Source of the DNA: Flavobacterium xinjiangense
Lineage (GTDB): Bacteria > Bacteroidota > Bacteroidia > Flavobacteriales > Flavobacteriaceae
Length of the DNA stretch: 64,000 nt
Assembly: GCF_900142885.1 (NCBI RefSeq)
Contig: NZ_FRCL01000006.1
Location: 171,936-235,935, forward strand
Reading direction: 5' to 3'
Positions 26,244 through 35,902 of the stretch are shown here, one piece after another. Position 1 is the first letter of the stretch, and each line of letters opens with the position of its first letter. The translations under genes were made by a program, and so were the position numbers. The notes under the pieces were generated by a model. That model was not told the DNA's origin. It made no database searches and was given only the letters and a program-made list of their open reading frames with translations.

Positions 26244-27176
26244 ATGATAAAAATAAAAAATATTACTTTTCAAGGTATTAAACAAAAATTTCAGGTCAAA
26301 AAACCCTGGGACGACGTTATTATTTTTGTTTTAAACATATTAATCGCTATTCCGGTATTTATTATTGTGCATCAAAATTTAATGAACCCTAATTGGTTTT
26401 TTAATCTTGACAGAGTCATTTTATTTATACTAATCGTGGTAATTATACAATTAATTCTGCGCTACTTAAGAACCATCATACTAATTTGTATTGCATTATA
26501 TTTATTGGTTTTGTTCTATGGGTCAGTAATAGGCAATTACGGTTTCAACAGTGTATATGAAGACTACAATTCGATGATGTACACAATGTCAGACAATCCG
26601 TTTCCTCAGGATATAATCATCGCGAAATTACTTCCTTTTCCCAATAAATCAAAAATCATAAATGCGATTGAATATCAGAATCCCAAAATTAGAAATTTTG
26701 CGATTATGGCTACTTCAAAATATTTTAAAGACGTACGGGGCTATTCTGATTACAGAACTATTATTCAATGTTTCGCTGTATTTAAAGAAATAAACCGTCG
26801 ATGGAACTACGTTAGTGACCCAAAGGAAGGGGATTATATTGCCACAGCAACGGAGTCGTTGCTTTATTTTTCGGGTGATTGTGATGATCATTCAATATTA
26901 ATGGCTGCAAGTGTAAAAGCTATAGGCGGGACTCCCCGATTGATTCATACAAAAGGGCATATCTACCCCGAAATATTAATTGGTTCCAATATTGATTTAG
27001 AAAAAGTGAATTTTCTAATTAAAAATATTCTTTTTGTAAATGAAAGCAATGAAAAACAACTGCATTATCACATAGATGAGCGAGGCCAGGTTTGGTTAAA
27101 CCTGGATTATACAGCTACCTATCCTGGAGGTCCTTTTTTATCAGAAGAAATTTTAGGAGCTTTGACCTTAGATTAA
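26244..27176 (+). CDS. Membrane-anchored transglutaminase-like protein
   Basis: 310 aa. Hydrophobic segments at about residues 25-43 and 56-95 make an N-terminal membrane anchor. The rest carries a papain-like transglutaminase core: Cys213 in S-G-D-C-D-D-H-S, His239 in T-K-G-H-I-Y-P, Asp288 in W-L-N-L-D-Y-T. All three triad residues are present, so it should be active as a protease or amidase. It starts 21 nt after the binding protein, likely in the same operon, and its stop overlaps the convergent luciferase-like gene by 4 nt. Confidence 0.8.
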   Translation: MIKIKNITFQGIKQKFQVKKPWDDVIIFVLNILIAIPVFIIVHQNLMNPNWFFNLDRVILFILIVVIIQLILRYLRTIILICIALYLLVLFYGSVIGNYGFNSVYEDYNSMMYTMSDNPFPQDIIIAKLLPFPNKSKIINAIEYQNPKIRNFAIMATSKYFKDVRGYSDYRTIIQCFAVFKEINRRWNYVSDPKEGDYIATATESLLYFSGDCDDHSILMAASVKAIGGTPRLIHTKGHIYPEILIGSNIDLEKVNFLIKNILFVNESNEKQLHYHIDERGQVWLNLDYTATYPGGPFLSEEILGALTLD

Positions 27177-28177
27177 TTATTCTTTAAATTCCTTACAATT
27201 TCATAAGAGCGAAGTCTCGCTGTATGTTCAAAAACAGCAGTTGCGATCATCAGTTCATCTGCTTGTGTTTTATCAAGAAATTGTTGCAACTCATTTTTTA
27301 CTTTATCTGGTCCGCCAATAAAGGTATAAGCAATCATTTGTTGCAAAGCAGCTTCTTCCATTGGATCCATAAAATCTTCATCAGGAGTAACTGGCGCTTT
27401 TAATTGTTGTCTATTTCCAGTTATGATTCCAAGAAATAATTTTTTGAAAGAAGTTGCTAATCGTAAAGCTTCTTCATCAGAATCAGCTGCAATCACGTTA
27501 ACGCAAGCGATTACATAAGGTTCGTTAAGGTATTCCGAAGCTTGAAAATTATTACGATAAATAGCAATTGCTGTGTTCAGTTGCGCAGGTGCAAAATGAC
27601 TAGCAAAAGCATAAGGCAATCCTAAAGCAGCAGCTAAATAAGCGCTATCAGTACTGCTACCCAAAATCCATATCGGAATATCTAATCCTTCACCGGGAAT
27701 AGAGCGAACCCGACCTTTTTTATTGGATTCAGACAAATACATTTGCAGTTCCTGGACATTTTTAGGAAATTCCATCGCTGCATGTTCATCTCGGCGTAAG
27801 GCCGCAGCAGTAAATTGATCCGTTCCGGGAGCGCGACCCAAACCTAAATCAATTCGGTTAGGAAAAAGCGTGGCTAACGTACCAAATTGTTCAGCAATTA
27901 TTAATGGTGCATGATTGGGAAGCATAATCCCACCCGATCCGACTCTTAACGTATTTGTTCCTGCGGCGATATGCCCAATCAGAATAGAAGTTGCGCTGCT
28001 GGCTATTCCTTCCATATTATGATGTTCAGCCAACCAAAATCGATTATAACCCCATTTTTCAACATTTTGAGCGAGATCTAAACTGTTTTTAAACGTATCC
28101 GATGCTGTACCTCCTTCTCTAACTATTGCAAGATCAAGAACCGATATTTTTGTTTGTGAAAGACTATTTTTATTCAT
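27173..28177 (-). CDS. LLM-class flavin-dependent oxidoreductase
   Basis: Luciferase-like TIM barrel of 334 aa. It has [12 protein letters not shown] near residue 55, [10 protein letters not shown] near residue 80, [17 protein letters not shown], and the C-terminal F-I-G-G-P-D-K-V. This is the LLM group with FMN/F420-independent reductases or monooxygenases. No alkane- or sulfonate-utilisation genes surround it, so the substrate is unknown. Monocistronic. Confidence 0.9.
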   Translation of the reverse strand: MNKNSLSQTKISVLDLAIVREGGTASDTFKNSLDLAQNVEKWGYNRFWLAEHHNMEGIASSATSILIGHIAAGTNTLRVGSGGIMLPNHAPLIIAEQFGTLATLFPNRIDLGLGRAPGTDQFTAAALRRDEHAAMEFPKNVQELQMYLSESNKKGRVRSIPGEGLDIPIWILGSSTDSAYLAAALGLPYAFASHFAPAQLNTAIAIYRNNFQASEYLNEPYVIACVNVIAADSDEEALRLATSFKKLFLGIITGNRQQLKAPVTPDEDFMDPMEEAALQQMIAYTFIGGPDKVKNELQQFLDKTQADELMIATAVFEHTARLRSYEIVRNLKNN

Positions 28178-28344
28178 TGGGAATCCTTTTTCGATTTACT
28201 GGCAAAAATAAGGATTGTTAATTTGGTAAGACCATAACCAATTAATAATACGAAGTTAAAATATATTTGAGACTAGTTAATCAACTAATCAAATGCGAAG
28301 CTGCAATTTTCGAAAAAATTGGGTGCTTATTTTAAAAACAAGGC

Positions 28345-28375
28345 AAAAAAAACTCCATTATTTCTAATGGAGTTT
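28345..28375 (-). terminator. Terminator downstream of tRNA-Val
   Basis: CTCCATTA-TTTC-TAATGGAG with A-rich left and T-rich right flanks, so it reads as a terminator on the minus strand (run of T) and weakly on the plus strand. It begins 7 nt past the tRNA 3' end. Confidence 0.8.
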
Positions 28376-28381
28376 GTTTTG

Positions 28382-28456
28382 TGGGCGATGAGGGGTTCGA
28401 ACCCCCGACCCCCTCGGTGTAAACGAGGTGCTCTGAACCAGCTGAGCTAATCGCCC
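28382..28456 (-). tRNA. tRNA-Val (anticodon UAC)
   Basis: Minus-strand cloverleaf of 75 nt: acceptor GGGCGAT/ATCGCCC with discriminator A, D arm GCTC/GAGC, anticodon stem CCTCG/CGAGG with loop TTTACAC (anticodon TAC), and T loop TTCGAAC. No CCA is encoded. All stems pair apart from one G-U in the T stem. Confidence 0.97.
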
Positions 28457-28499
28457 TATTTTTGCAGTTTAACAACTTTCGTTGCCGCTATTGCGTGTG

Positions 28500-28529
28500 C
28501 AAATATACATCTACAAATCGTATTTACAA
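28500..28529 (-). promoter_or_regulatory. Bacteroidetes promoter for tRNA-Val
   Basis: Minus strand: TTG (28529-28527), 19-nt spacer, TATATTTG (28507-28500). This matches the TTG / TAnnTTTG pattern, with transcription expected about 37 nt upstream of the mature tRNA 5' end. Confidence 0.7.
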
Positions 28530-28624
28530 GTAAATTCTAAAAATAAATTAATAAAATTTTTATTAAATCTTCTTTCCTACTCTTTAACAGCATTTTAAAT
28601 AAAAAATGAAACTGAATGATTCTT

Positions 28625-28654
28625 TTGTATTGACTTCTTATAGTCTTACATTTG
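28625..28654 (+). promoter_or_regulatory. Bacteroidetes promoter for the ABC exporter
   Basis: TTG (28625-28627), 19-nt spacer, TACATTTG (28647-28654), 19 nt before the ATG at 28674. A closer TTG at 28630-28632 would leave only 14 nt. Confidence 0.65.
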
Positions 28655-28673
28655 TGATATAAATGACATTAGG

Positions 28674-30461
28674 ATGGCAAGATTCAAAGAAAACGATTTA
28701 CCAAAATCAAAAATTACAGCAAGTTCACTCAATAAAGCAACAATTATTTTTAAATATGCAGGAAATCATCGTTGGAAATTTTACGTTGGTTTAGTTTTCC
28801 TATTATTTACCGGGGCAACTGCCCTAGCCTTCCCTAAATTAATGGGGATGCTTATTGATTGCGTAAAAAACAAAGACAATTCTCAGGCTAATACTATCGC
28901 TTTGGGTTTACTTGTTATTTTGTTTTTTCAATCTATTTTCTCCTTTTTCAGACTGTCGTTATTTGTCAATTTCACGGAACATACTTTAGCAAATCTAAGA
29001 TTAGCACTCTATAGTAATCTGGTAAAGTTGCCAATGTCTTTCTTTTCGCAAAAGCGTGTTGGTGAATTAAACAGTAGAATCAGTTCCGATATCACCCAAA
29101 TACAAGATACTTTAACGTCTACAATAGCCGAATTCCTTAGACAATTCATTTTAATTATTGGAGGTGTTCTTCTATTGGCAAACGAAAGTATTAAATTAAC
29201 ATTGCTAATGTTAGCAGTGGTGCCGCTTGTGGCTGTTGCAGCTGTTATTTTTGGACGATTTATTAGAAAATATTCCAAAAACGTTCAAGATAAAGTTGCC
29301 GAAAGTCAGGTTATCGTTGAAGAAACGATGCAGGGAATTACTATTGTTAAGGCTTTCGCCAATGAATGGTACGAAATTGCCCGTTATAACGGAAAAATAA
29401 AAGAAGTTGTAAAAATTGCTATTAAAGGAGGAAAATATAGAGGTTATTTTGCTTCATTCATCATTTTTTGTCTTTTTGGAGCTATTGTAGCTGTAGTTTG
29501 GTACGGGGTTCGATTGAGCATCAGCGGGGAAATGAGTGTGGGCCAATTAATTTCGTTTGTATTGTATTCCACTTTTGTGGGGGCTTCCTTTGGTGGAATC
29601 GCGGAACTTTATGCCCAAATCCAAAAAGCAATTGGTGCAACCGAACGTGTTTTTGAATTATTGGATGAAACTCCCGAAAAAATTAATTCAACACAAAATG
29701 CATCTACTGAACAAAAGATAAAAGGAAATGTCACTTTCAAAAATGTTGCTTTCAGTTATCATTCGAGAAAAGAAATAAAAGTATTGAAAGATGTTAGTTT
29801 CACCGCTAATTTTGGTCAAAAAATAGCAATTGTAGGACCAAGTGGAACTGGAAAATCGACTATCGCTTCCCTATTATTGCGTTTTTACAATATTGATGAA
29901 GGAGAAATATTGATCGATGGGAAAAATATTTACGATTATGATTTAGAAAATCTTCGAGGAAATATGAGTATTGTTCCGCAAGATGTCATTTTATTTGGTG
30001 GAACCATTAGAGAAAATATTGCTTACGGAAAACCAAATGCAACCGAAGAGGAAATTCTTATAGCCGCAAAACAAGCTAATGCTTATAATTTTATCGAAAG
30101 TTTTCCAGAAAAATTTGAAACAATTGTAGGTGAACGAGGAATTAAACTTTCGGGCGGACAAAGACAACGTATTGCCATTGCGAGAGCATTACTAAAAAAC
30201 CCAAGTATTTTGATTCTGGATGAAGCAACATCTTCATTAGACAGTGAAAGTGAAAAACTAGTTCAGGAAGCACTTGAAATTCTGATGCAAGGAAGAACAA
30301 GCATTATTATTGCACACCGTCTTTCAACAATTCGTAGTGCTGATCAAATTTTAGTTCTTGACAATGGAAAAATAGCTGAAAAGGGAACACATCAGGAATT
30401 AATTACTTTAGAGAATGGAATGTATAAAAATTTAAGTAATCTTCAGTTTAGCAGTTCTTAG
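28674..30461 (+). CDS. ABC exporter, fused membrane and ATPase domains
   Basis: 595 aa, MsbA/BmrA-type half transporter. Six membrane spans lie in residues 35-330. The ATPase domain follows with Walker A G-P-S-G-T-G-K-S-T near residue 388, signature L-S-G-G-Q-R-Q-R-I-A near 493, and Walker B I-L-I-L-D-E-A-T-S-S-L-D-S. It works as a homodimer exporting lipid or drug-like substrates; which is not clear. It has its own promoter and a bidirectional terminator, so it is monocistronic. Confidence 0.95.
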   Translation: MARFKENDLPKSKITASSLNKATIIFKYAGNHRWKFYVGLVFLLFTGATALAFPKLMGMLIDCVKNKDNSQANTIALGLLVILFFQSIFSFFRLSLFVNFTEHTLANLRLALYSNLVKLPMSFFSQKRVGELNSRISSDITQIQDTLTSTIAEFLRQFILIIGGVLLLANESIKLTLLMLAVVPLVAVAAVIFGRFIRKYSKNVQDKVAESQVIVEETMQGITIVKAFANEWYEIARYNGKIKEVVKIAIKGGKYRGYFASFIIFCLFGAIVAVVWYGVRLSISGEMSVGQLISFVLYSTFVGASFGGIAELYAQIQKAIGATERVFELLDETPEKINSTQNASTEQKIKGNVTFKNVAFSYHSRKEIKVLKDVSFTANFGQKIAIVGPSGTGKSTIASLLLRFYNIDEGEILIDGKNIYDYDLENLRGNMSIVPQDVILFGGTIRENIAYGKPNATEEEILIAAKQANAYNFIESFPEKFETIVGERGIKLSGGQRQRIAIARALLKNPSILILDEATSSLDSESEKLVQEALEILMQGRTSIIIAHRLSTIRSADQILVLDNGKIAEKGTHQELITLENGMYKNLSNLQFSSS

Positions 30462-30482
30462 TATTCGTTACTAATTTGACAT

Positions 30483-30522
30483 AAAAAAAACTCCATTCTG
30501 TAAGCTGAATGGAGTTTTTTTT
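30483..30522. terminator. Bidirectional terminator between ABC exporter and putA
   Basis: ACTCCATTC, eight-base loop, GAATGGAGT, with eight A on the left and eight T on the right. It can end transcripts from both convergent genes. Confidence 0.92.
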
Positions 30523-30540
30523 ATGATTGAAAACTTACTG

Positions 30541-31710
30541 TTATTTCCCTTTTCTCCTATTGCGTTCCGTTTTAATCATTGACAATTCGCGACTAGTTTG
30601 TCCCGCTACTGAAGTATTCTCTTCTGCACGACGAATCAAGTATGGCATAACATCTTTTACAGGGCCAAAGGGTAAATACTTAGCCACATTATAACCGTGA
30701 GCGGCTAAATTATAACTGATATTGTCACTCATGCCATATAATTGACCAAACCAAATTCTGTCATCGTTGGTTTTTATGCCTTTTTCTTGCATCAATTCCA
30801 TCAGTTTGTAAGTGCTTAATTCATTATGAGTTCCTGCAAAAATAGCCATAGTATCTAAATGTTCAATCATATAACTAACTGCTGCATCATAATTTTCATC
30901 AGTATCTTCTTTCGACGGACAAATTGGAGATGTATATCCTTTCTCATTAGCTCTTACAATTTCTTTTTCCATGTAAGCGCCACGAACCAATTTCATTCCT
31001 ATGAAGAATCCTTCTTTTTTAGCAACTTCATGTAATTTTTTCAAATAATCTAAACGATCCCAACGGTACATTTGCAAGGTGTTAAAAACAATAGCTTTTT
31101 CTTTATTGTATTTGCGCATCATATCAGTAACTAAATCATCGGCTGCATCTTGCATCCAACTTTCTTCGCCATCAATAAGAAGTGCTACATTTTTTGAATG
31201 GGCGTCTTTACAAACCATATCGAAACGCTCCACCACTCTATTCCACTCGGCTTGTTCTTCAATCGTTAAGGTTTGCTTTTCTCCTAATTTCTCGTACAAC
31301 TCAAAACGTCCAAAACCAGTTGGTTTAAAAACTGCAAAAGGAATTGCTTGACGTTCTTTGGCAAATTCAATCGTTTTCAAAGTCATTTCAAGGGCAGCGT
31401 CAAACTGTTCCTCTTCTTCTTTTCCTTCTACGGAGTAGTCTAGTACCGAAGAAACACCTTTGGTATACATTTTATCAACTACAGAAAGACAGTCCACTTC
31501 GTTTACTCCTCCGCAAAAATGATCAAAAACAGTAGCGCGAATCAAACCTTCAACCGGGAGATTCGCTTTTAAAGCAAAATTAGTGACAGCAGTTCCTATT
31601 CGAACTAGAGGTTGATTATCAATCATTTTAAAAAGAAAATAAGCTCTATCGAGTTCAGTATCGCTTTTTAAAGCAAAGGCAACTTGTGTGTTATCAAATA
31701 TTTTTTCCAT
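30541..31710 (-). CDS. Proline dehydrogenase
   Basis: FAD enzyme oxidising proline to pyrroline-5-carboxylate. 389 aa from the ATG at 31710; six more residues are possible from 31728. Barrel motifs include V-F-K-P-T-G-F-G-R-F, K-L-V-R-G-A-Y-M-E-K-E near residue 245, Q-L-Y-G-M-S-D-N, Y-L-P-F-G and the C-terminal R-R-A-E-E-N-T-S. It is a single-domain type, without the P5C dehydrogenase or DNA-binding parts of long PutA. Divergent from aroB across about 350 nt. Confidence 0.94.
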   Translation of the reverse strand: MEKIFDNTQVAFALKSDTELDRAYFLFKMIDNQPLVRIGTAVTNFALKANLPVEGLIRATVFDHFCGGVNEVDCLSVVDKMYTKGVSSVLDYSVEGKEEEEQFDAALEMTLKTIEFAKERQAIPFAVFKPTGFGRFELYEKLGEKQTLTIEEQAEWNRVVERFDMVCKDAHSKNVALLIDGEESWMQDAADDLVTDMMRKYNKEKAIVFNTLQMYRWDRLDYLKKLHEVAKKEGFFIGMKLVRGAYMEKEIVRANEKGYTSPICPSKEDTDENYDAAVSYMIEHLDTMAIFAGTHNELSTYKLMELMQEKGIKTNDDRIWFGQLYGMSDNISYNLAAHGYNVAKYLPFGPVKDVMPYLIRRAEENTSVAGQTSRELSMIKTERNRRKGK

Positions 31711-32059
31711 TCCTATGGTTTTTTGCACAAATATAGCCAGACTTTGAAAAATATTTTAGAAAATCATAGTTAAATTATGAAAAATGCATTTTAAATTATT
31801 TTTCAGAACCTCGTATATTTAAAGTTGAAATAATTAATAGATTTGAGTTAATAATTTTACTTTTTGCAATTAGTTTTTTGAGTGTTGATTTTCATTATAG
31901 AATTAGTGAAAACCTATAAAAGCTTATTTATAATTAGGCAGTTTCACGATTTATAAAATATTTTTATCTCCATTTGTGATATTTTTATCTAATTATTGAG
32001 TTTTTTTTCAATAGTATTCAGCAAAAATTCCCTTATTTTGCGCTTTCAATTAATCAACA
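31711..32059. other. AT-rich divergent region between proline dehydrogenase and aroB
   Basis: No coding frame and no clear hairpin. It must hold both divergent promoters, but no TTG plus TAnnTTTG pair is convincing. Confidence 0.6.
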
Positions 32060-33130
32060 ATGATGCAAACAATCCAAGCCAATAATTACCCAATCTATTT
32101 CAACGAAAAAGGATATGAAGCACTTAACCTTTATCTAAAAGAAAATAAGTATTCGAATCTATTTATTATTGTAGATAGTAATACCAATGAGTTTTGTTTG
32201 CCAAAGTTTTTACCTTTTTTAGAAACGAAACTTACCATTGAAATCATCGAATTTGAAGCAGGAGAACAAAATAAAAATATTGAAACTTGTGTTCAAATAT
32301 GGAATGTACTGACTGAGCTTGGTGCTGACCGAAAAAGTCTTGTGATTAATTTAGGTGGTGGAGTTGTTACTGATTTAGGCGGTTTTGTCGCTTCAACATT
32401 CAAGAGAGGTATTGATTTTATTCATATTCCTACTACTCTACTATCTATGGTTGATGCTTCTGTGGGAGGAAAAAACGGGGTAGATTTAGGAAATTTAAAA
32501 AACCAAATTGGAGTTATCAATGTTCCAAAAATGGTTCTTATTGACACGCAATATTTAGACACTTTACCGCAAAATGAAATGCGCTCCGGACTTGCCGAAA
32601 TGCTAAAACACGGATTGATATATGACAAAGTGTACTGGGAGAAATTCTTGGACTTAAAAGCTATCGATTTTGCTGATTTTGATGAATTGATATATCGTTC
32701 AGTCGAAATAAAAAATGAAATTGTTTCTCAAGATCCAACTGAAAAAAATATTCGTAAATCATTGAATTTTGGTCATACACTTGGTCATGCTATTGAAAGC
32801 TATTTTTTGGAGAATGAAAACAAGACGACCTTATTACATGGCGAAGCAATAGCTGTTGGAATGATTTTGGAAAGTTACATCTCTCTGCATAAAAAACTAA
32901 TCAATCCAGAGGAATATATTGAAATAAAATCAGCCATTAAAAGCATTTATGACGACATTCTATTTGATAAAAATGACATCGAACCTATTCTGGAATTACT
33001 GATTCATGACAAAAAAAACGAGTATGGCAACATACAGTTCGCGTTAATAGAAGGGATAGGAAAAATCAAAATTAATCAATCTGTTGAAAATGAATTAATT
33101 CTTGAAGCCTTTCAGGATTATAAATCATAA
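32060..33130 (+). CDS. aroB: 3-dehydroquinate synthase
   Basis: Second step of the shikimate pathway, NAD- and metal-dependent. 356 aa. Signatures: N-L-G-G-G-V-V-T-D-L-G-G-F-V-A near residue 97, P-T-T-L-L-S-M-V-D-A-S-V-G-G-K near 124, and the metal ligands in F-G-H-T-L-G-H-A-I-E and L-L-H-G-E-A-I-A-V-G-M. A second ATG directly follows the first; either could be used. It stands alone from other aro genes. Confidence 0.96.
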   Translation: MMQTIQANNYPIYFNEKGYEALNLYLKENKYSNLFIIVDSNTNEFCLPKFLPFLETKLTIEIIEFEAGEQNKNIETCVQIWNVLTELGADRKSLVINLGGGVVTDLGGFVASTFKRGIDFIHIPTTLLSMVDASVGGKNGVDLGNLKNQIGVINVPKMVLIDTQYLDTLPQNEMRSGLAEMLKHGLIYDKVYWEKFLDLKAIDFADFDELIYRSVEIKNEIVSQDPTEKNIRKSLNFGHTLGHAIESYFLENENKTTLLHGEAIAVGMILESYISLHKKLINPEEYIEIKSAIKSIYDDILFDKNDIEPILELLIHDKKNEYGNIQFALIEGIGKIKINQSVENELILEAFQDYKS

Positions 33131-33150
33131 TTATATTTTTAATAAAAGGA

Positions 33151-33182
33151 TTGCATTGCGTATATAATATTTTTTACATTTG
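33151..33182 (+). promoter_or_regulatory. Promoter of the putative polyamine operon
   Basis: TTG (33151-33153), 21-nt spacer, TACATTTG (33175-33182). The ATG of the 59-aa frame begins only 6 nt after the box, so transcription may start at or within the start codon. Confidence 0.6.
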
Positions 33183-33187
33183 CCACG

Positions 33188-33367
33188 ATGAAAAAAAGTC
33201 AAAACAAAATAAATTATAGCTCCAATAAAAGCAGAAACAACATGTCTTTTCTAAGAATGTTGAAACGTTTTTATTCTATCAAAGGAAACTTTAGTTTTGA
33301 TATTTTTCAATATTTGAAAGCAGATCATGAAAAGCTTCAAATTATTTATGCAAATATTCGGGTTTGA
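33188..33367 (+). CDS. 59-aa basic ORF heading the polyamine operon
   Basis: Frame from ATG 33188 to TGA 33367. The first 20 residues are rich in Lys, Ser and Asn; the remainder (M-S-F-L-R-M-L-K-R-F-Y-S-I-K-G-N-F-S-F-D) reads as an amphipathic, protein-like stretch. Its start lies directly after the -7 box, so it would be translated from a leaderless or near-leaderless RNA. It precedes the decarboxylase by 54 nt. It could be a leader peptide, a small regulatory protein, or merely an open frame in a 5' leader. Confidence 0.4.
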   Translation: MKKSQNKINYSSNKSRNNMSFLRMLKRFYSIKGNFSFDIFQYLKADHEKLQIIYANIRV

Positions 33368-33421
33368 ATTTTAGATTAGTTTATTTTTACATTACTTTCA
33401 ATCTATTATATTAAATATCAA

Positions 33422-34822
33422 ATGAATACAAAATATTCTGATTTAATAAATCAAACCTATTACTTCCCTCAAGAAGAGTTTACACTAAACAAAGATAATC
33501 TTCAGTTTCACAATATTGATTTGATGAAACTTGTTGAGAAATACGGTACGCCATTAAAGTTTACCTACCTGCCTCAAATTTCCAATAACATTAACAAAGC
33601 CAAAAGCTGGTTTCGTAAGTCAATGGAGAAAAATAAGTATGAGGCAAAATATTATTATTGTTATTGTACAAAAAGCTCGCATTTTGAATTCGTAATGAAT
33701 GAAGCTTTCAAAAATAACATTCACATCGAAACTTCCTCCGCTTTTGATATCAATATTGTCGAAAATTTATTGGCAAACGGTAAAATCAACAAAAGCACTT
33801 ATATAATCTGTAATGGTTTCAAAAGAGACCAGTACATTGAAAATATAGCCCGAATAATCAATAATGGTCACAAAAATGCGATTCCAATTATTGATAATTA
33901 TGAAGAGTTAGATCTCTTACAAGAACAAATTAAAGGAAAATTCAAAATAGGAATTCGTATTGCTGCCGAGGAAGAACCTAAATTTGAGTTCTACACGTCA
34001 AGGTTAGGAATTGGATACAAAAACATTGTAAATTTTTACAAAAAGCAGATTCAGGAAAATAAAAAATTGGAGCTTAAAATGTTGCACTTTTTTATTAATA
34101 CGGGAATAAATGACAATGCTTACTATTGGAATGAATTAGTAAAATGTATCAAAGTTTATATTGCATTAAAAAAAGAATGTCCTAGTCTTGACGGACTGAA
34201 TATCGGTGGTGGTTTTCCTATCAAAAATTCATTGGCATTTGAGTATGATTATCAATATATGATTGACGAAATCATCAATCAGATAAAAATTGCCTGTGAT
34301 GAAGCCGAAGTCGATGTTCCAAATATTTTTACGGAATTTGGATCTTTTACAGTAGGAGAAAGCGGCGGTGCTATTTATCAGATATTGTATCAAAAACAAC
34401 AAAATGACAGGGAGAAATGGAACATGATTGATTCCTCTTTTATCACAACTTTACCTGATACTTGGGCAATTAACAAGCGTTTCATTATGCTGGCTGTAAA
34501 CCGCTGGAATGAAACATACGAAAGAGTATTATTGGGAGGAATGACCTGTGATAGCGATGATTATTACAATTCTGAGCAAAATATGAATGCGATATATTTA
34601 CCAAAATACAATAAGGAAAAACCACTATATATAGGTTTTTTCAACACTGGAGCTTATCAGGAAACTATAGGTGGATATGGAGGTCTACACCACTGCCTTA
34701 TTCCTCAGCCCAAACATATTTTAATTGATCGAGATGAAAATGGGATTTTGGCAACTGAAGTATTTTCAGAACAACAAACATCTGAAGATGTGCTAAAAAT
34801 TTTAGGTTACGATAAAAAATAA
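33422..34822 (+). CDS. PLP-dependent decarboxylase, arginine/diaminopimelate type (fold III)
   Basis: 466 aa. The N-terminal alanine-racemase-like barrel includes Y-Y-C-Y-C-T-K-S-S-H, in which the Lys is the expected PLP Schiff-base residue, and G-L-N-I-G-G-G-F-P near residue 262, which binds the phosphate. The C-terminal part has a conserved G-M-T-C-D-S-D-D-Y segment, matching the G-x-x-C-D-S-x-D substrate-specificity motif of fold III decarboxylases. Bacteroidetes members are usually called arginine decarboxylase. The gene is followed, 99 nt later, by a deoxyhypusine-synthase homologue. No agmatinase separates them. Confidence 0.85.
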   Translation: MNTKYSDLINQTYYFPQEEFTLNKDNLQFHNIDLMKLVEKYGTPLKFTYLPQISNNINKAKSWFRKSMEKNKYEAKYYYCYCTKSSHFEFVMNEAFKNNIHIETSSAFDINIVENLLANGKINKSTYIICNGFKRDQYIENIARIINNGHKNAIPIIDNYEELDLLQEQIKGKFKIGIRIAAEEEPKFEFYTSRLGIGYKNIVNFYKKQIQENKKLELKMLHFFINTGINDNAYYWNELVKCIKVYIALKKECPSLDGLNIGGGFPIKNSLAFEYDYQYMIDEIINQIKIACDEAEVDVPNIFTEFGSFTVGESGGAIYQILYQKQQNDREKWNMIDSSFITTLPDTWAINKRFIMLAVNRWNETYERVLLGGMTCDSDDYYNSEQNMNAIYLPKYNKEKPLYIGFFNTGAYQETIGGYGGLHHCLIPQPKHILIDRDENGILATEVFSEQQTSEDVLKILGYDKK

Positions 34823-34921
34823 ATTATTAAATACACAATTAGTCAATTTAAAAATTCATTATATTTGAATATACACATAGATTCAAATAGATAGAACTTT
34901 TAAATATTTAAATCCAATAAA

Positions 34922-35893
34922 ATGAGTAAAGGACCTATCAGTCAGTTTATTGAAAAGCATTATTTGCATTTCAATTCTGCATCTTTAGTTGATGCTGCAA
35001 AAGCATACGAACAACAATTAGCAAATGGTGCCAAAATGATGGTGAGCATGGCTGGTGCAATGAGTACAGCCGAAATTGGAAAAATATTTTCTGAAATAAT
35101 TCGTCAGGATAAGGTTCATATTATTTCTTGTACAGGTGCAAATCTTGAGGAAGACATCATGAATTTAGTAGCTCATTCACATTACGAAAGAGTGCCGAAT
35201 TATAGAGATTTGACTCCACAAGATGAGTGGGATTTATTAGAAAGAGGGTTAAATCGAGTAACTGATACTTGTATTCCAGAGCATGAAGCATTTCGTCGTT
35301 TGCAAAAACATATTTACAAAATATGGAAAGATGCAGATGATAAGGGAGAAAGATATTTTCCGCATGAATTTATGTACAAAATGTTACTTTCTGGTGTTCT
35401 TGAAGAATATTACGAAATCGACTTAAAAGACAGTTGGATGTACGCTGCAGCTGAGAAAAACTTACCTATTATAGTACCAGGATGGGAAGATAGTACAATG
35501 GGAAATATTTTTGCATCTTATGTAATCAAAGGCGATTTGAAAGCATCTACAATGAAATCCGGTATTGAATATATGGTTTTCTTATCAGATTGGTACCCTA
35601 AAAACAGTACTAATGGTGTTGGTTTCTTTCAAATTGGTGGAGGAATTGCGGGTGATTTTCCTATATGTGTTGTTCCAATGTTATACCAAGATATGGAAAT
35701 GCACGACATTCCGTTTTGGAGTTATTTTTGTCAGATTTCAGATTCAACCACCAGTTATGGTTCGTATTCTGGAGCGGTACCGAATGAAAAAATTACTTGG
35801 GGTAAATTAGATATAAAAACTCCAAAGTTTATTATTGAGTCCGATGCTACAATTGTAGCACCTTTAATTTTCGCTTATTTATTAGATTTATAG
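34922..35893 (+). CDS. Deoxyhypusine synthase-like protein
   Basis: 323 aa, NAD-binding DHS fold. S-M-A-G-A-M-S-T-A-E, S-C-T-G-A-N-L-E-E-D and Q-I-G-G-G-I-A-G-D-F match the family. Lys295 in E-K-I-T-W-G-K-L corresponds to the active-site Lys that forms the butylamine imine in eukaryotic DHS. Bacteria lack eIF5A, so the protein is expected to transfer an aminobutyl group to another amine (homospermidine or spermidine-type synthesis) rather than modify a protein; this is inference. It lies 9 nt before the acidic-protein gene. Confidence 0.88.
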   Translation: MSKGPISQFIEKHYLHFNSASLVDAAKAYEQQLANGAKMMVSMAGAMSTAEIGKIFSEIIRQDKVHIISCTGANLEEDIMNLVAHSHYERVPNYRDLTPQDEWDLLERGLNRVTDTCIPEHEAFRRLQKHIYKIWKDADDKGERYFPHEFMYKMLLSGVLEEYYEIDLKDSWMYAAAEKNLPIIVPGWEDSTMGNIFASYVIKGDLKASTMKSGIEYMVFLSDWYPKNSTNGVGFFQIGGGIAGDFPICVVPMLYQDMEMHDIPFWSYFCQISDSTTSYGSYSGAVPNEKITWGKLDIKTPKFIIESDATIVAPLIFAYLLDL

Positions 35894-35902
35894 AATAACT
35901 TT

